Of a stretch of DNA of 64,000 nucleotides, positions 33,762 to 42,048 are shown in pieces. Origin of the DNA: Vibrio sinensis (GTDB lineage: Bacteria; Pseudomonadota; Gammaproteobacteria; Enterobacterales; Vibrionaceae). The position numbers and the translations under genes were made by a program. Within the stretch, counting starts at the first letter, position 1; each line of letters opens with the position of its first letter. The DNA is taken from positions 88-64,087 of the forward strand of contig NZ_QVMU01000023.1 of assembly GCF_003605645.1 (NCBI RefSeq). Reading direction: 5' to 3'. The notes beneath the pieces are model-generated. The model was not told the origin of the DNA and ran no database searches. It saw only the letters and a list, made by a program, of their open reading frames with translations.

Positions 33762-34205
33762 ATGGCTCTAATTGATACACTCAAAGACGAGCAAAAATTA
33801 GCGATGAAAGCCAAGGACAAATTGCGCCTTGGCACTATTCGTTTAGCCCTAGCAGCAATTAAGCAACGTGAAGTTGACGAACGGATCACTCTGAGCGACG
33901 ACGACATTCTTGCTGTAATGACTAAAATGGTTAAACAACGTCGCGACTCTGTTGCTCAATATGAATCTGCAGGTCGTCAAGATCTCGCTGATGTTGAGAA
34001 AGCTGAAATCACGGTACTTGAGGATTTTATGCCTCAACCGCTTACTGATGAAGAAGTTAACGCACTCATTGAAGCTGCAATAACTGAATCTGGTGCTGCG
34101 GGCATGCAAGACATGGGTAAAGTGATGGGCGTTCTTAAACCTCAAATTCAAGGGCGTGCAGATATGGGTAAAGTAAGCGGTTTAGTTCGCTCTAAACTGG
34201 CTTAA
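33762..34205 (+). CDS. GatB/YqeY domain protein
   Basis: This 147-residue protein of the YqeY family matches the C-terminal tRNA-binding tail of GatB. Features are MALIDTLKDEQKLAMKAKDK, LSDDDILAVMTKMVKQRRDSV, a mid-protein LEDFMPQPLTDEEV and the end MGKVMGVLKPQIQGRADMGKVS. The stand-alone protein has no firmly known role. Its fixed place between rpsU and dnaG suggests a link to translation. Confidence 0.93.
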   Translation: MALIDTLKDEQKLAMKAKDKLRLGTIRLALAAIKQREVDERITLSDDDILAVMTKMVKQRRDSVAQYESAGRQDLADVEKAEITVLEDFMPQPLTDEEVNALIEAAITESGAAGMQDMGKVMGVLKPQIQGRADMGKVSGLVRSKLA

Positions 34206-34222
34206 TCGCCCAGCCTATTTGC

Positions 34223-34262
34223 AACAAGCCGTGCTATCCTCTGATTGCACGGCTTGTTTGTA
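34223..34262 (+). terminator. Strong hairpin between yqeY and dnaG
   Basis: A perfect 12-bp stem, AACAAGCCGTGC (34223-34234) with GCACGGCTTGTT (34246-34257), has an 11-base loop and is followed by TGTATCT. It is placed like the partial terminator between rpsU and dnaG in E. coli, which keeps primase levels low while rpsU is high. Confidence 0.75.
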
Positions 34263-34302
34263 TCTACCCCATCTCATTGTTAGTGCGTTTTTCTAAGGTT
34301 TT

Positions 34303-36060
34303 ATGGCAGGACACATCCCTCGCAACTTTATTGATGATCTCCTCGCTCGACTCGATATTGTCGATATTATTGATGCGCGTGTAAAACTTAAGAAAAAAGG
34401 CAAAAACTACGGCGCTTGCTGTCCATTCCATAACGAAAAGACCCCCTCTTTCAGCGTTAGCCAAGAAAAGCAGTTCTACCATTGCTTTGGTTGTGGCGCA
34501 CACGGTAATGCCATCGATTTCATGATGGAATTCGAGCGATTAGAATTCGTTGAAGCTATCGAAGAACTGGCCTCATTTATTGGCTTAGATGTACCAAGAG
34601 AGCAGCGACAAGGTGGTCAATTCAACTCGAATCAACCTCAAGCCAATGCTGAAGAGAAACGATCTTTATACGATTTAATGACGAGTATTGCTCAGTTTTA
34701 TCGGAATCAATTAAAGATCTCTAGTAGTAAGATCGCGATCGATTACCTAAAGGATCGTGGCTTATCTGGCGAGATCGTCCAAAAATTTGGCATCGGTTAT
34801 GTCGCTGACGAATGGGATCTGATCCGAAAGAACTTTGGCAACAACCCTCAGACCCAAGATATGCTAGTGTCTGGCGGTATGCTGATTGAGAATGACAAAG
34901 GCAACCGCTATGATCGATTTCGTGGTCGCGTCATGTTTCCTATCCGAGATCGCCGTGGGCGAGTGATCGGGTTTGGTGGCCGTGTTATTGGTGATGGTAC
35001 ACCAAAATATCTCAATTCACCGGAAACGCCGATCTTCCATAAAGGCAAAGAGCTTTATGGATTATATGAAGTAACCCAAGCTTATCGAGAACCAGCAAAG
35101 ATCCTTGTTGTCGAAGGTTATATGGATGTAGTTGCGCTCGCCCAATATGGTGTGGATTATTCTGTTGCATCTCTGGGTACGTCAACAACTGGTGACCATA
35201 TCCAACTTCTTTTCCGCCAAACCAATACTGTTGTCTGTTGTTATGACGGTGACCGTGCAGGTAAAGAAGCGGCTTGGCGCGCGCTGGAAAATGCTCTGCA
35301 ATTTCTAAAGACAGGAAACACATTAAAGTTCCTATTTTTACCTGATGGCGAAGATCCAGACAGTTATATCCGCAAATACGGCAAAGAAGCATTTGAGCAA
35401 CAGATCGAAGTAGCGACGCCACTATCTAGTTATTTATTTGATAACTTGATAGAAATTCACCAATTAAATTTAGGAAGTAATGAGGGTAAATCAGCCTTGC
35501 GTGCACATGCGAGTGCATTGATTGATAAAATTCCTGACCCTTACTTTCAAGAGTTATTGGAAAAATTGTTAGATGAACGGACTGGTTTTGACAATCAACT
35601 ACGTCAATACAAAAAGAAACGCATCGAAACACAACCTCAGCCGCATAAAGAGATAAAGCGCACACCAATGCGTGAAGTTATCGCTTTGCTTATTCAAAAT
35701 CCGAGCTATGCTCAAATGGTACCGGATCTCTCTAGTGTGAGCGGCTTAACGGTTCCTGGCTTAAGTTTGTTCATTATGGTGCTTGATTATTGCCACCAGC
35801 ATCCCCATATCAATACAGGCCAGTTATTAGAACATTGGCGAAACAGTAACCAAGAAGCATTACTGTCGCGTCTTGCCGGGTGGGAAATCCCTCTCGATGA
35901 AGACAACGAAAAAGATATATTTTTAGACTCATTGGATAGAATTCTAGCCCAGTGTGTCGAAAAACAAATTGAAAACCTGCAGGCCAAAGAAAGAAGCGTC
36001 GGTTTATCAGCCGAAGAAAGACGGGAGCTACTAGCTTTAATGCTAGATTTGAAAGCGTAA
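34303..36060 (+). CDS. dnaG: DNA primase DnaG
   Basis: DnaG makes RNA primers for replication. The 585-residue protein has the N-terminal CHC2 zinc site (CCPFHNEKTPSFSV ... FYHCFGCG, about 38-66). The RNA polymerase core contains DRFRGRVMFPIRDRRGRVIGFGGR and the TOPRIM motifs LVVEGYMDVVALAQ and CYDGDRAGKEAAWRA. The C-terminal helicase-binding domain (about 440-585) contacts DnaB. It follows the yqeY hairpin and precedes rpoD by about 100 bp. Confidence 0.98.
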   Translation: MAGHIPRNFIDDLLARLDIVDIIDARVKLKKKGKNYGACCPFHNEKTPSFSVSQEKQFYHCFGCGAHGNAIDFMMEFERLEFVEAIEELASFIGLDVPREQRQGGQFNSNQPQANAEEKRSLYDLMTSIAQFYRNQLKISSSKIAIDYLKDRGLSGEIVQKFGIGYVADEWDLIRKNFGNNPQTQDMLVSGGMLIENDKGNRYDRFRGRVMFPIRDRRGRVIGFGGRVIGDGTPKYLNSPETPIFHKGKELYGLYEVTQAYREPAKILVVEGYMDVVALAQYGVDYSVASLGTSTTGDHIQLLFRQTNTVVCCYDGDRAGKEAAWRALENALQFLKTGNTLKFLFLPDGEDPDSYIRKYGKEAFEQQIEVATPLSSYLFDNLIEIHQLNLGSNEGKSALRAHASALIDKIPDPYFQELLEKLLDERTGFDNQLRQYKKKRIETQPQPHKEIKRTPMREVIALLIQNPSYAQMVPDLSSVSGLTVPGLSLFIMVLDYCHQHPHINTGQLLEHWRNSNQEALLSRLAGWEIPLDEDNEKDIFLDSLDRILAQCVEKQIENLQAKERSVGLSAEERRELLALMLDLKA

Positions 36061-36158
36061 CCCTATTTGGATAGTCAGCAAACATTTAATTTGTTAACAT
36101 GTATGGTTTGCATATCGCATACTAATTCCTTCACCAGATACTAAGTTGGATACCGTCT

Positions 36159-38009
36159 ATGGATCAAAATCCGCAGTCTCAGCTAAAACAACTTGTCATT
36201 AAAGGCAAGGAACAAGGCTATCTGACCTACGCAGAAGTAAATGACCATCTTCCTGCAGAGATCGTCGATTCAGAGCAAGTCGAAGATATCATCCAAATGA
36301 TCAACGACATGGGCATTCGAGTAGTGGAAACTGCTCCTGATGCTGATGATCTTGCATTAAACGATGATGACGCGATCACAGATGAAGACGCAGCAGAGGC
36401 GGCCGCGGCCGCACTATCAAGCGTAGAAAGCGAAATCGGTCGTACCACCGACCCTGTGCGTATGTATATGCGCGAAATGGGTACAGTAGAGCTACTTACT
36501 CGTGAAGGCGAGATCGATATCGCGAAGCGTATTGAAGATGGTATTAACCAAGTTCAATATGCTGTCGCTGAATATCCAGGCACTATTCCGTACATCCTAG
36601 AGCAATTCGACCGTATTCAAGCGGAAGAACTTCGTCTTACTGACCTGATCACTGGTTTTGTTGATCCTGATGCAGACGAAACAGCAGCACCGACAGCAAC
36701 TCACATCGGTTCTGAACTTGCTCAATCTGAACTTGCTGATGAAGACAGCGACGAAGATGATAGCGACGATGATGAAGATGATGAGGAAGAAGATGTAGGT
36801 ATCGACCCTGAACTTGCTTTAGAGAAGTTCACGGCTTTACGTAACACTTTCCAAAACTACCAGCTTGTTGCGAATGAACATGGCGCTGAAAGCCCGAAAG
36901 CACGCAGTGCACATGACGGCGTAATTGAAGTATTCCGTGAATTCCGTTTGACACCAAAGCAGTTTGATTACTTGGTTGAAGAACTACGTACCTCTATGGA
37001 ACGTGTTCGTACCCAAGAACGTCTAATCATGAAGACAACTGTTGAATACGGTAAAATGCCGAAGAAATCTTTCATCGCGCTATTTACTGGCAACGAGTCA
37101 AATGATGCTTGGTTAGATGAAATCCTAGCTTCAGACAAGCCATACGCTGAGAAAATTAAGCGTAGTGAAGATGATATTCGTCGTTCGATTTTAAAACTTA
37201 AAATCATTGAAGATGAAACATCACTAACGGTTCAAAACATTAAAGACATCAGCCGTCGTATGTCTATCGGCGAAGCAAAAGCTCGTCGTGCTAAGAAAGA
37301 GATGGTTGAAGCGAACTTGCGTCTGGTAATTTCTATCGCGAAGAAATACACCAACCGTGGTTTACAATTCTTGGATTTAATCCAAGAAGGTAACATTGGT
37401 TTGATGAAAGCGGTAGATAAGTTTGAATACCGTCGTGGTTATAAGTTCTCAACTTACGCGACTTGGTGGATCCGTCAGGCGATCACTCGCTCGATTGCAG
37501 ACCAAGCACGTACGATCCGTATCCCGGTTCACATGATCGAAACGATCAACAAACTAAACCGTATTTCTCGTCAAATGCTACAAGAAATGGGTCGTGAACC
37601 ATTACCGGAAGAACTGGCAGAGCGTATGCAAATGCCAGAGGACAAAATCCGTAAAGTACTAAAAATTGCTAAAGAGCCAATCTCAATGGAGACACCAATC
37701 GGTGACGACGAAGATTCGCATCTAGGTGATTTCATTGAAGATACAACACTAGAACTGCCACTAGACTCAGCAACTGCAACCAGTCTAAGAATGGCAACAA
37801 AAGATGTTCTAGCTGGCTTAACGCCACGTGAAGCGAAAGTGCTTCGTATGCGTTTTGGTATCGACATGAACACTGACCACACTCTTGAAGAGGTAGGTAA
37901 GCAGTTTGATGTAACTCGTGAACGTATCCGTCAGATCGAAGCAAAAGCACTACGCAAACTTCGTCACCCGAGCCGTTCAGAAACACTACGTAGTTTCCTT
38001 GACGAGTAG
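36159..38009 (+). CDS. rpoD: RNA polymerase sigma-70 factor RpoD
   Basis: This is the primary housekeeping sigma factor. The 616-residue protein has region 1.1 (MDQNPQSQLKQLVIKGKEQGYLTYAEV), region 1.2 (DPVRMYMREMGTVELLTREGE) and a long acidic non-conserved insert with a Glu/Asp run (about 205-215). Region 2 includes ANLRLVISIAKKY and GYKFSTYATWWIRQAITRSI. Region 4 is LEEVGKQFDVTRERIRQIEAKALRKLRHP. It ends the operon and is followed by a strong terminator. Confidence 0.99.
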   Translation: MDQNPQSQLKQLVIKGKEQGYLTYAEVNDHLPAEIVDSEQVEDIIQMINDMGIRVVETAPDADDLALNDDDAITDEDAAEAAAAALSSVESEIGRTTDPVRMYMREMGTVELLTREGEIDIAKRIEDGINQVQYAVAEYPGTIPYILEQFDRIQAEELRLTDLITGFVDPDADETAAPTATHIGSELAQSELADEDSDEDDSDDDEDDEEEDVGIDPELALEKFTALRNTFQNYQLVANEHGAESPKARSAHDGVIEVFREFRLTPKQFDYLVEELRTSMERVRTQERLIMKTTVEYGKMPKKSFIALFTGNESNDAWLDEILASDKPYAEKIKRSEDDIRRSILKLKIIEDETSLTVQNIKDISRRMSIGEAKARRAKKEMVEANLRLVISIAKKYTNRGLQFLDLIQEGNIGLMKAVDKFEYRRGYKFSTYATWWIRQAITRSIADQARTIRIPVHMIETINKLNRISRQMLQEMGREPLPEELAERMQMPEDKIRKVLKIAKEPISMETPIGDDEDSHLGDFIEDTTLELPLDSATATSLRMATKDVLAGLTPREAKVLRMRFGIDMNTDHTLEEVGKQFDVTRERIRQIEAKALRKLRHPSRSETLRSFLDE

Positions 38010-38030
38010 AAATTCCTAGTCGGAATCCAA

Positions 38031-38057
38031 AAGGTGAGCATTAGCTCACCTTTTTTG
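38031..38057 (+). terminator. Intrinsic terminator after rpoD
   Basis: A perfect 9-bp stem, AAGGTGAGC/GCTCACCTT, has an ATTA loop and is followed by TTTTG. It lies about 20 bp past the rpoD stop. Confidence 0.92.
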
Positions 38058-38111
38058 TATTAACTTGATTTGATTGAACAAAAACTAGACGCAATTACCC
38101 CTGTTAGTGGC

Positions 38112-38140
38112 TAGACAGTCCCAGACGCATCCCCTATAAT
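38112..38140 (+). promoter_or_regulatory. Promoter of tRNA-Ile2
   Basis: The -35 TAGACA (38112-38117) and -10 TATAAT (38135-38140) are 17 bp apart. They lie 14 bp upstream of the tRNA, so the gene has its own promoter after the rpoD terminator. Confidence 0.75.
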
Positions 38141-38154
38141 CAGTACCCTACAAA

Positions 38155-38230
38155 GGCCCCTTAGCTCAGTGGTTAGAGCAGTCGACTCATAATCGATTGG
38201 TCCCCAGTTCAAGTCTGGGAGGGGCCACCA
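38155..38230 (+). tRNA. tRNA-Ile2 (anticodon CAU, lysidine-modified)
   Basis: A 76-nt tRNA with encoded CCA. The anticodon loop is CTCATAA, so the gene-level anticodon is CAT. The body (GGCCCCTTAGCTCAGTGGTT, acceptor GGCCCCT/AGGGGCC) closely matches E. coli tRNA-Ile2 and not elongator or initiator Met. C34 would be changed to lysidine by TilS to read AUA. Confidence 0.92.
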
Positions 38231-38250
38231 CTTTTGTGGTAAAAGAATTT

Positions 38251-38284
38251 AAAAGCCTGATGAAGAAATTCGTCAGGCTTTTTT
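38251..38284 (+). terminator. Intrinsic terminator after tRNA-Ile2
   Basis: The stem AAAAGCCTGA with TCAGGCTTTT has a loop of about 12 bases and a TTTTTT tail. It lies 20 bp past the tRNA. Confidence 0.85.
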
Positions 38285-38389
38285 GATCTTAGTTCAAACC
38301 TCTATTGATATATCACTTCATAACTCTTTTTATTTCTAGCGCTGCAAGGTAACATCCGGCTAATCATGTTGAAATAAGCTGTATTAGTG

Positions 38390-39523
38390 ATGCCCAATAA
38401 CGAAATCGTGGTTTTCCCTTGGAATAAGAACTTTGAGACTGGAATTCAAACTATTGATGATCAGCATAAAAATCTTTTTCTACTGGTCAATAAGTTAGCC
38501 AATTCTCTCGTTCATGAAAATCATATTGAAGTCGCCGAAGTATTCGATGAGTTGGCCGATTATGCTCAATACCATTTTTCTGAAGAAGAGCGTATTTGGG
38601 GTGAGTATTTTCAGCAAGATGGCTGGATGCAAACGCATGCACAAGTGCATGATTCATTTATTCCTGACATATCAAAAATCAAGGAAAGAGCATCAACAAG
38701 TAACTGGCAAGAAACTATTGAGAACATTCTACAATTTTTGATTCGTTGGTTGGCGCTTCACATTCTCGATGATGACAAAAAAATGTGTCTTGCTCTACAT
38801 GAGCTGAAAAATGGCGCAACCTTAGACGAAGCAAAACGAAACACGAAAAAACAAATGAAAGGCTCTGTTGGCGTATTGATCGACACCGTACTCACTATGT
38901 ACGAAGAGCTTTCCGCTCATGCTATTGATCTCATTCGTGAAAAGCACCGACGTATTATCGCTGAAAAGAAACTCATGGCGCTGAACAAAAAGTTGCATCA
39001 TATTGCTATTACTGATGAGCTTTCAGGACTATTTAATCGTCGCCATTTCATGACGGTCATCCCTGAACAGATTCAACAAGCCAAATCCGAACAATATCCT
39101 CTCAGTTTTATTGCGGTTGACTTAGATCACTTCAAAGCTCTAAACGATTCACTAGGGCACCTAAAAGGTGATGAGGGCATTGAGCAAGTTAGTCGCGTAC
39201 TATCGTCGATGTTTAATCGACCTGGTGATTTTGTCTTTCGTATGGGAGGAGAAGAGTTCTTGGTCGTAGTTTGTCATTCAAATCCACAAGAAGTCTGTAA
39301 CCTATCTGAAGTCATTCGTACCCATATCTCTAATATCATCCTCTCCAATCCTGTAGAAGATATACATCACCAGCTCACTTGTTCTATTGGCGTATTTAAC
39401 CACATCCCAGTCCAACAAGAAGACTTTCTATTTTTCTTAGACAAAGCTGACAAAGCTCTCTATGAAGCTAAAGCTAATGGGCGAAATATTGTCGTTTGTA
39501 TTAACAACAAAACCCGCTGCTAA
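38390..39523 (+). CDS. Bacteriohemerythrin-diguanylate cyclase
   Basis: This cytoplasmic protein senses O2 or redox state at a di-iron hemerythrin domain and makes cyclic di-GMP. The hemerythrin part (about 1-135) shows the ligand pattern DDQH26, H62xxxE66, H83/H87 and H124 with Asp nearby. The GGDEF domain (about 205-375) has the active site GGEEF (286-290). An inhibitory I-site RPGD (277-280) sits five residues before it, so product feedback is expected. The architecture matches the Bhr-DGC of V. cholerae. A GTG codon directly before the ATG is a possible start. It stands alone between tRNA-Ile2 and an unknown gene. Confidence 0.93.
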   Translation: MPNNEIVVFPWNKNFETGIQTIDDQHKNLFLLVNKLANSLVHENHIEVAEVFDELADYAQYHFSEEERIWGEYFQQDGWMQTHAQVHDSFIPDISKIKERASTSNWQETIENILQFLIRWLALHILDDDKKMCLALHELKNGATLDEAKRNTKKQMKGSVGVLIDTVLTMYEELSAHAIDLIREKHRRIIAEKKLMALNKKLHHIAITDELSGLFNRRHFMTVIPEQIQQAKSEQYPLSFIAVDLDHFKALNDSLGHLKGDEGIEQVSRVLSSMFNRPGDFVFRMGGEEFLVVVCHSNPQEVCNLSEVIRTHISNIILSNPVEDIHHQLTCSIGVFNHIPVQQEDFLFFLDKADKALYEAKANGRNIVVCINNKTRC

Positions 39524-39689
39524 TACTATCGAGATTAAACAACACGTGCACTGCACTTCAACCGTTGAATAAAGAAGAAGTCGCCTTTAGCTAGGCGCTT
39601 TCTTATCAAGCATAGTAAACAAAGCGACGCTAGAAATCTCACCTCAATTCGCTACAATGCGACTCCCATTTTTAAAGAAGTAAGTTCTA

Positions 39690-40130
39690 ATGCAGCTCGA
39701 TTATACATTCTCTTGTCTATCCACTATGCCCCGCGAAGAATTAGAAGAACTGAGTCTACGCATGGTTCATCGTTTAGTACCTGAAGAGTACTTAAGCGAG
39801 ATTTTCACTTTTGACAGCGAAGAAACAGAATCAGAAGATAAACTGCATGAAGCGCAACTTGATGCAATGCTACGTCTAAATGCAATAGCATTGAGTCAAT
39901 TGCCGGCATTATTCCAAGAATCAGAAAACTCGGCGCAAAACATACTACGCATGCAACGCTTGGTGCTTTGGCACTTCTACGCTATCTCTTTTCATTTAGA
40001 GGCAGCAATTCCTTTAGAAGTGCACTGCAACCATGTGGAAGTTCTGCTGAAGCAAAGTCCGGAAAATACATTGGAATGGGTGACAACATTGACTGATTTG
40101 CTTCGTCAATACGCGAAAATCGCCCAATAG
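39690..40130 (+). CDS. Hypothetical protein, 146 residues
   Basis: I do not recognise this protein. It has no signal peptide or membrane segment. It is rich in Leu and Glu and looks almost all helical. The first half is acidic (a stretch SEETESEDKLHEAQ). The second half has RMQRLVLWHFYAISFHLEAAIPLEVHCNHVEVLL. An AAGAAGTAAG ribosome site precedes the ATG. Composition and length support a real gene. It lies between the diguanylate cyclase and the TRAP binding protein with long gaps on both sides, so it is probably monocistronic. Confidence 0.75.
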   Translation: MQLDYTFSCLSTMPREELEELSLRMVHRLVPEEYLSEIFTFDSEETESEDKLHEAQLDAMLRLNAIALSQLPALFQESENSAQNILRMQRLVLWHFYAISFHLEAAIPLEVHCNHVEVLLKQSPENTLEWVTTLTDLLRQYAKIAQ

Positions 40131-40463
40131 TACTTCACTTAAAAACCAATAAGCTTTCGAGTAAATATTTTATTTGCTCGAGGCTCTCTTCGCTCCCATA
40201 TAGAAAAGTATTCATCGGTTAACATTTGTTGTGATCTTAGCTAGATTTTCAGCAACAGCATAATGGTCTAAATATACTCATTAGACATACAGATAAAAAC
40301 ACCCACTCCCCTAGCCACGCTTGCATTCAATCCAAATAGTAAACAAAACTAAGCATAATCACGCTAGTTGAATTTCTAGCTATCTTCCCTAATACCTTGA
40401 CGGTTAGAGAAAGAACTTTAACCCTAGAGACTCGCCAATCAGTCATTACAGGAAGTAACACCA
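40131..40463. other. Intergenic region before the TRAP gene
   Basis: About 330 bp with no credible gene. Near the left end an 11-bp stem (TCGAGTAAATA at 40157-40167 with TATTTGCTCGA at 40171-40181, one G-U pair, TTT loop) probably ends the upstream transcript. The rest is AT-rich and presumably carries the promoter of the next gene. I see no clear -35/-10 pair. Confidence 0.5.
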
Positions 40464-41534
40464 ATGAACTCATGGAATAAACACATCATCAAAATTGTCA
40501 CAGTAGTGGCGGTTAGCATGGCGTCACTGCATACTTTTGCTCAAGAAAAAATCTATCGATTAAAACTGGCTGAAACATGGGGCCCCAATACTCCAATTCT
40601 TGGCGATGCTACTAAAAATATGGCGACACTGGCTGAAGAGATGTCAAACGGACGCTTACAGATTCGCATTGATTCTGCCAACAAGCACAAAGCCCCAATG
40701 GGTATATTTGATATGGTCAAATCAGGACAATATGACCTTGGCCATTCCGCGTCATATTATTGGAAAGGTAAAGTACCTAATACCCTGTACTTTTCTGCCA
40801 TGCCCTTTGGCATGATCTCTACAGAGCAATATGCGTGGTTCTATCATGGTGGCGGTATGACGTTAATGCAAGAGGTCTATGCCCCTCATAACTTGCTCTC
40901 TTTCCCAGGAGGAAACTCTGATATCCAAATGGGTGGGTGGTTCCAAAAAGAGATAAAGAGTATCGATGATCTCAAAGGTCTGAAAATACGAATTCCCGGG
41001 TTTGCAGGAGAGGTAATGGCAAGAGTTGGGGCGAAACCAACCAACATTGCTCCTGGAGAGTTGTATACCTCTTTAGAGCGCGGAACGATAGATGCTCTAG
41101 AGTGGGTAGGTCCGGCATTTGACTTACGCATGGGATTTCAGAAAATTGCCCCATATTATTACACTGCTTGGCACGAACCAGGTTCTGAAACTCAATTCCT
41201 CGTCAATAAACGAGCTTGGGAGCAATTACCAAAAGATCTGCAAGTCATTCTAGAAACTGCTTTCCGAGTTTCAGCTTTTGATATGTATACTCAAGCTATT
41301 GATGCCAATGCTAATAGTTGGGCAACCATGAGCCAAGAATACCCGAATGTCCAAATTATGGAGTTTCCCTCAGCAGTGCTTGAAAGGTTAAACAACGAAA
41401 AACAAGTATTACTTGAGGAGTTAGCCAGTAAAGATCCTGTGGCTCAACGTATTATTGAGTCGCAACGCCAGTATTTATCTAAAGTTCGCTCTTGGACTGA
41501 TATCTCAACCAAAGCTTACCTCAACGCTAACTAG
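40464..41534 (+). CDS. TRAP transporter periplasmic substrate-binding protein (DctP/TakP-like)
   Basis: This is the periplasmic binding subunit of a tripartite ATP-independent transporter. The signal peptide (about 1-26) ends HTFA before QEKIYRLKLAETWG. The core motifs match the 2-oxo-acid/monocarboxylate branch: LKIRIPGFAGEVMARVGAKP, GELYTSLERGTIDALEWVGP and YYYTAWHEPGSETQFLVN. Length (356) is typical of that branch. No membrane subunits (DctQ, DctM) lie in the window, so it is an orphan here. It is directly upstream of the mannitol operon, but no functional link is known. Confidence 0.9.
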   Translation: MNSWNKHIIKIVTVVAVSMASLHTFAQEKIYRLKLAETWGPNTPILGDATKNMATLAEEMSNGRLQIRIDSANKHKAPMGIFDMVKSGQYDLGHSASYYWKGKVPNTLYFSAMPFGMISTEQYAWFYHGGGMTLMQEVYAPHNLLSFPGGNSDIQMGGWFQKEIKSIDDLKGLKIRIPGFAGEVMARVGAKPTNIAPGELYTSLERGTIDALEWVGPAFDLRMGFQKIAPYYYTAWHEPGSETQFLVNKRAWEQLPKDLQVILETAFRVSAFDMYTQAIDANANSWATMSQEYPNVQIMEFPSAVLERLNNEKQVLLEELASKDPVAQRIIESQRQYLSKVRSWTDISTKAYLNAN

Positions 41535-41548
41535 ATCATTCAATCACG

Positions 41549-41578
41549 CTAGAGTGTCGTAAGATTTCGGGACTCTAG
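41549..41578 (+). terminator. Possible hairpin after the TRAP gene
   Basis: The 7-bp stem CTAGAGT (41549-41555) and ACTCTAG (41572-41578) has a 16-base loop and is followed by TTGCCT. It is weak as an intrinsic terminator. Confidence 0.35.
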
Positions 41579-41654
41579 TTGCCTACCCTAGGTATCACAG
41601 ACACTAATCACACTCAATGACAATACTGTCATTAAGTTTCAGCAAAAGACAAAG

Positions 41655-41670
41655 TGGGAGTTAAATCACA
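41655..41670 (+). promoter_or_regulatory. Probable CRP site 1 upstream of mtlA
   Basis: TGGGA-N6-TCACA has nine of the ten consensus bases of the cAMP-CRP site TGTGA-N6-TCACA. It lies in the 514-bp interval before mtlA, which otherwise holds a second CRP-like site, the candidate MtlS antisense RNA and no protein gene. Confidence 0.55.
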
Positions 41671-41699
41671 AATCAACCCTGGGCAACACAAAAGCACAG

Positions 41700-41715
41700 C
41701 GTGATAAAAATCACA
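41700..41715 (+). promoter_or_regulatory. Probable CRP site 2 upstream of mtlA
   Basis: CGTGA-N6-TCACA has nine of the ten consensus bases, with an AT-rich spacer. Together with the site 45 bp upstream it suggests catabolite activation of the mannitol operon, as is known for mtl in enterobacteria and V. cholerae. Confidence 0.65.
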
Positions 41716-41923
41716 GTTGCGATCAATTCAAAGATCAAATAATCCATATTAGTGATCTAGATCTACATCGACAAGTAATCCCCATAATCAAAATTGAGAC
41801 ATATGACCACAAAAAAGTGTTGCTTTTTTGTTCTTGTGAGTTATGTAGGAAAATTACAGCATGTAAATTTGAAAAGGATCACGCAAAAATAATTTGGTCA
41901 CGTGATTAACTTGCTAGCAGTCA

Positions 41924-41943
41924 CAAAAAACCCGTCGACGGTT
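41924..41943 (-). terminator. Minus-strand terminator opposite the mtlA leader
   Basis: On the minus strand AACCGTCGACGGGTTTTTTG forms a short GC stem around TCGA followed by six T. No minus-strand gene ends here, which suggests an antisense RNA from the mtlA start region. Confidence 0.5.
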
Positions 41944-42045
41944 CTAAAATCAAATGGTGTGGTAAATTGATTGGGTACTAAGCAATCAGCGGCTTTGGCG
42001 AGCCGTTTACTCAAACAATTTCATCAGAACGTCGAACGGGGAATC
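41924..42045 (-). ncRNA. Candidate MtlS antisense small RNA
   Basis: In V. cholerae the sRNA MtlS is transcribed opposite the mtlA 5' leader and blocks MtlA synthesis when mannitol is absent. Here the leader has a terminator-like sequence on the antisense strand (41924-41943), about 120 nt from the mtlA start codon, the right size and place. No strong minus-strand promoter is evident. A TTGATC/TATCAT pair just inside mtlA has a short spacer. The 5' end given is an estimate. Confidence 0.4.
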
Positions 42046-42048
42046 CTA

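Noticed and set aside
41840..41870. Third CRP site near the mtlA leader (TTGTGAGTTATGTAGGA)
   Set aside because: Only one half-site matches; the other half is poor.
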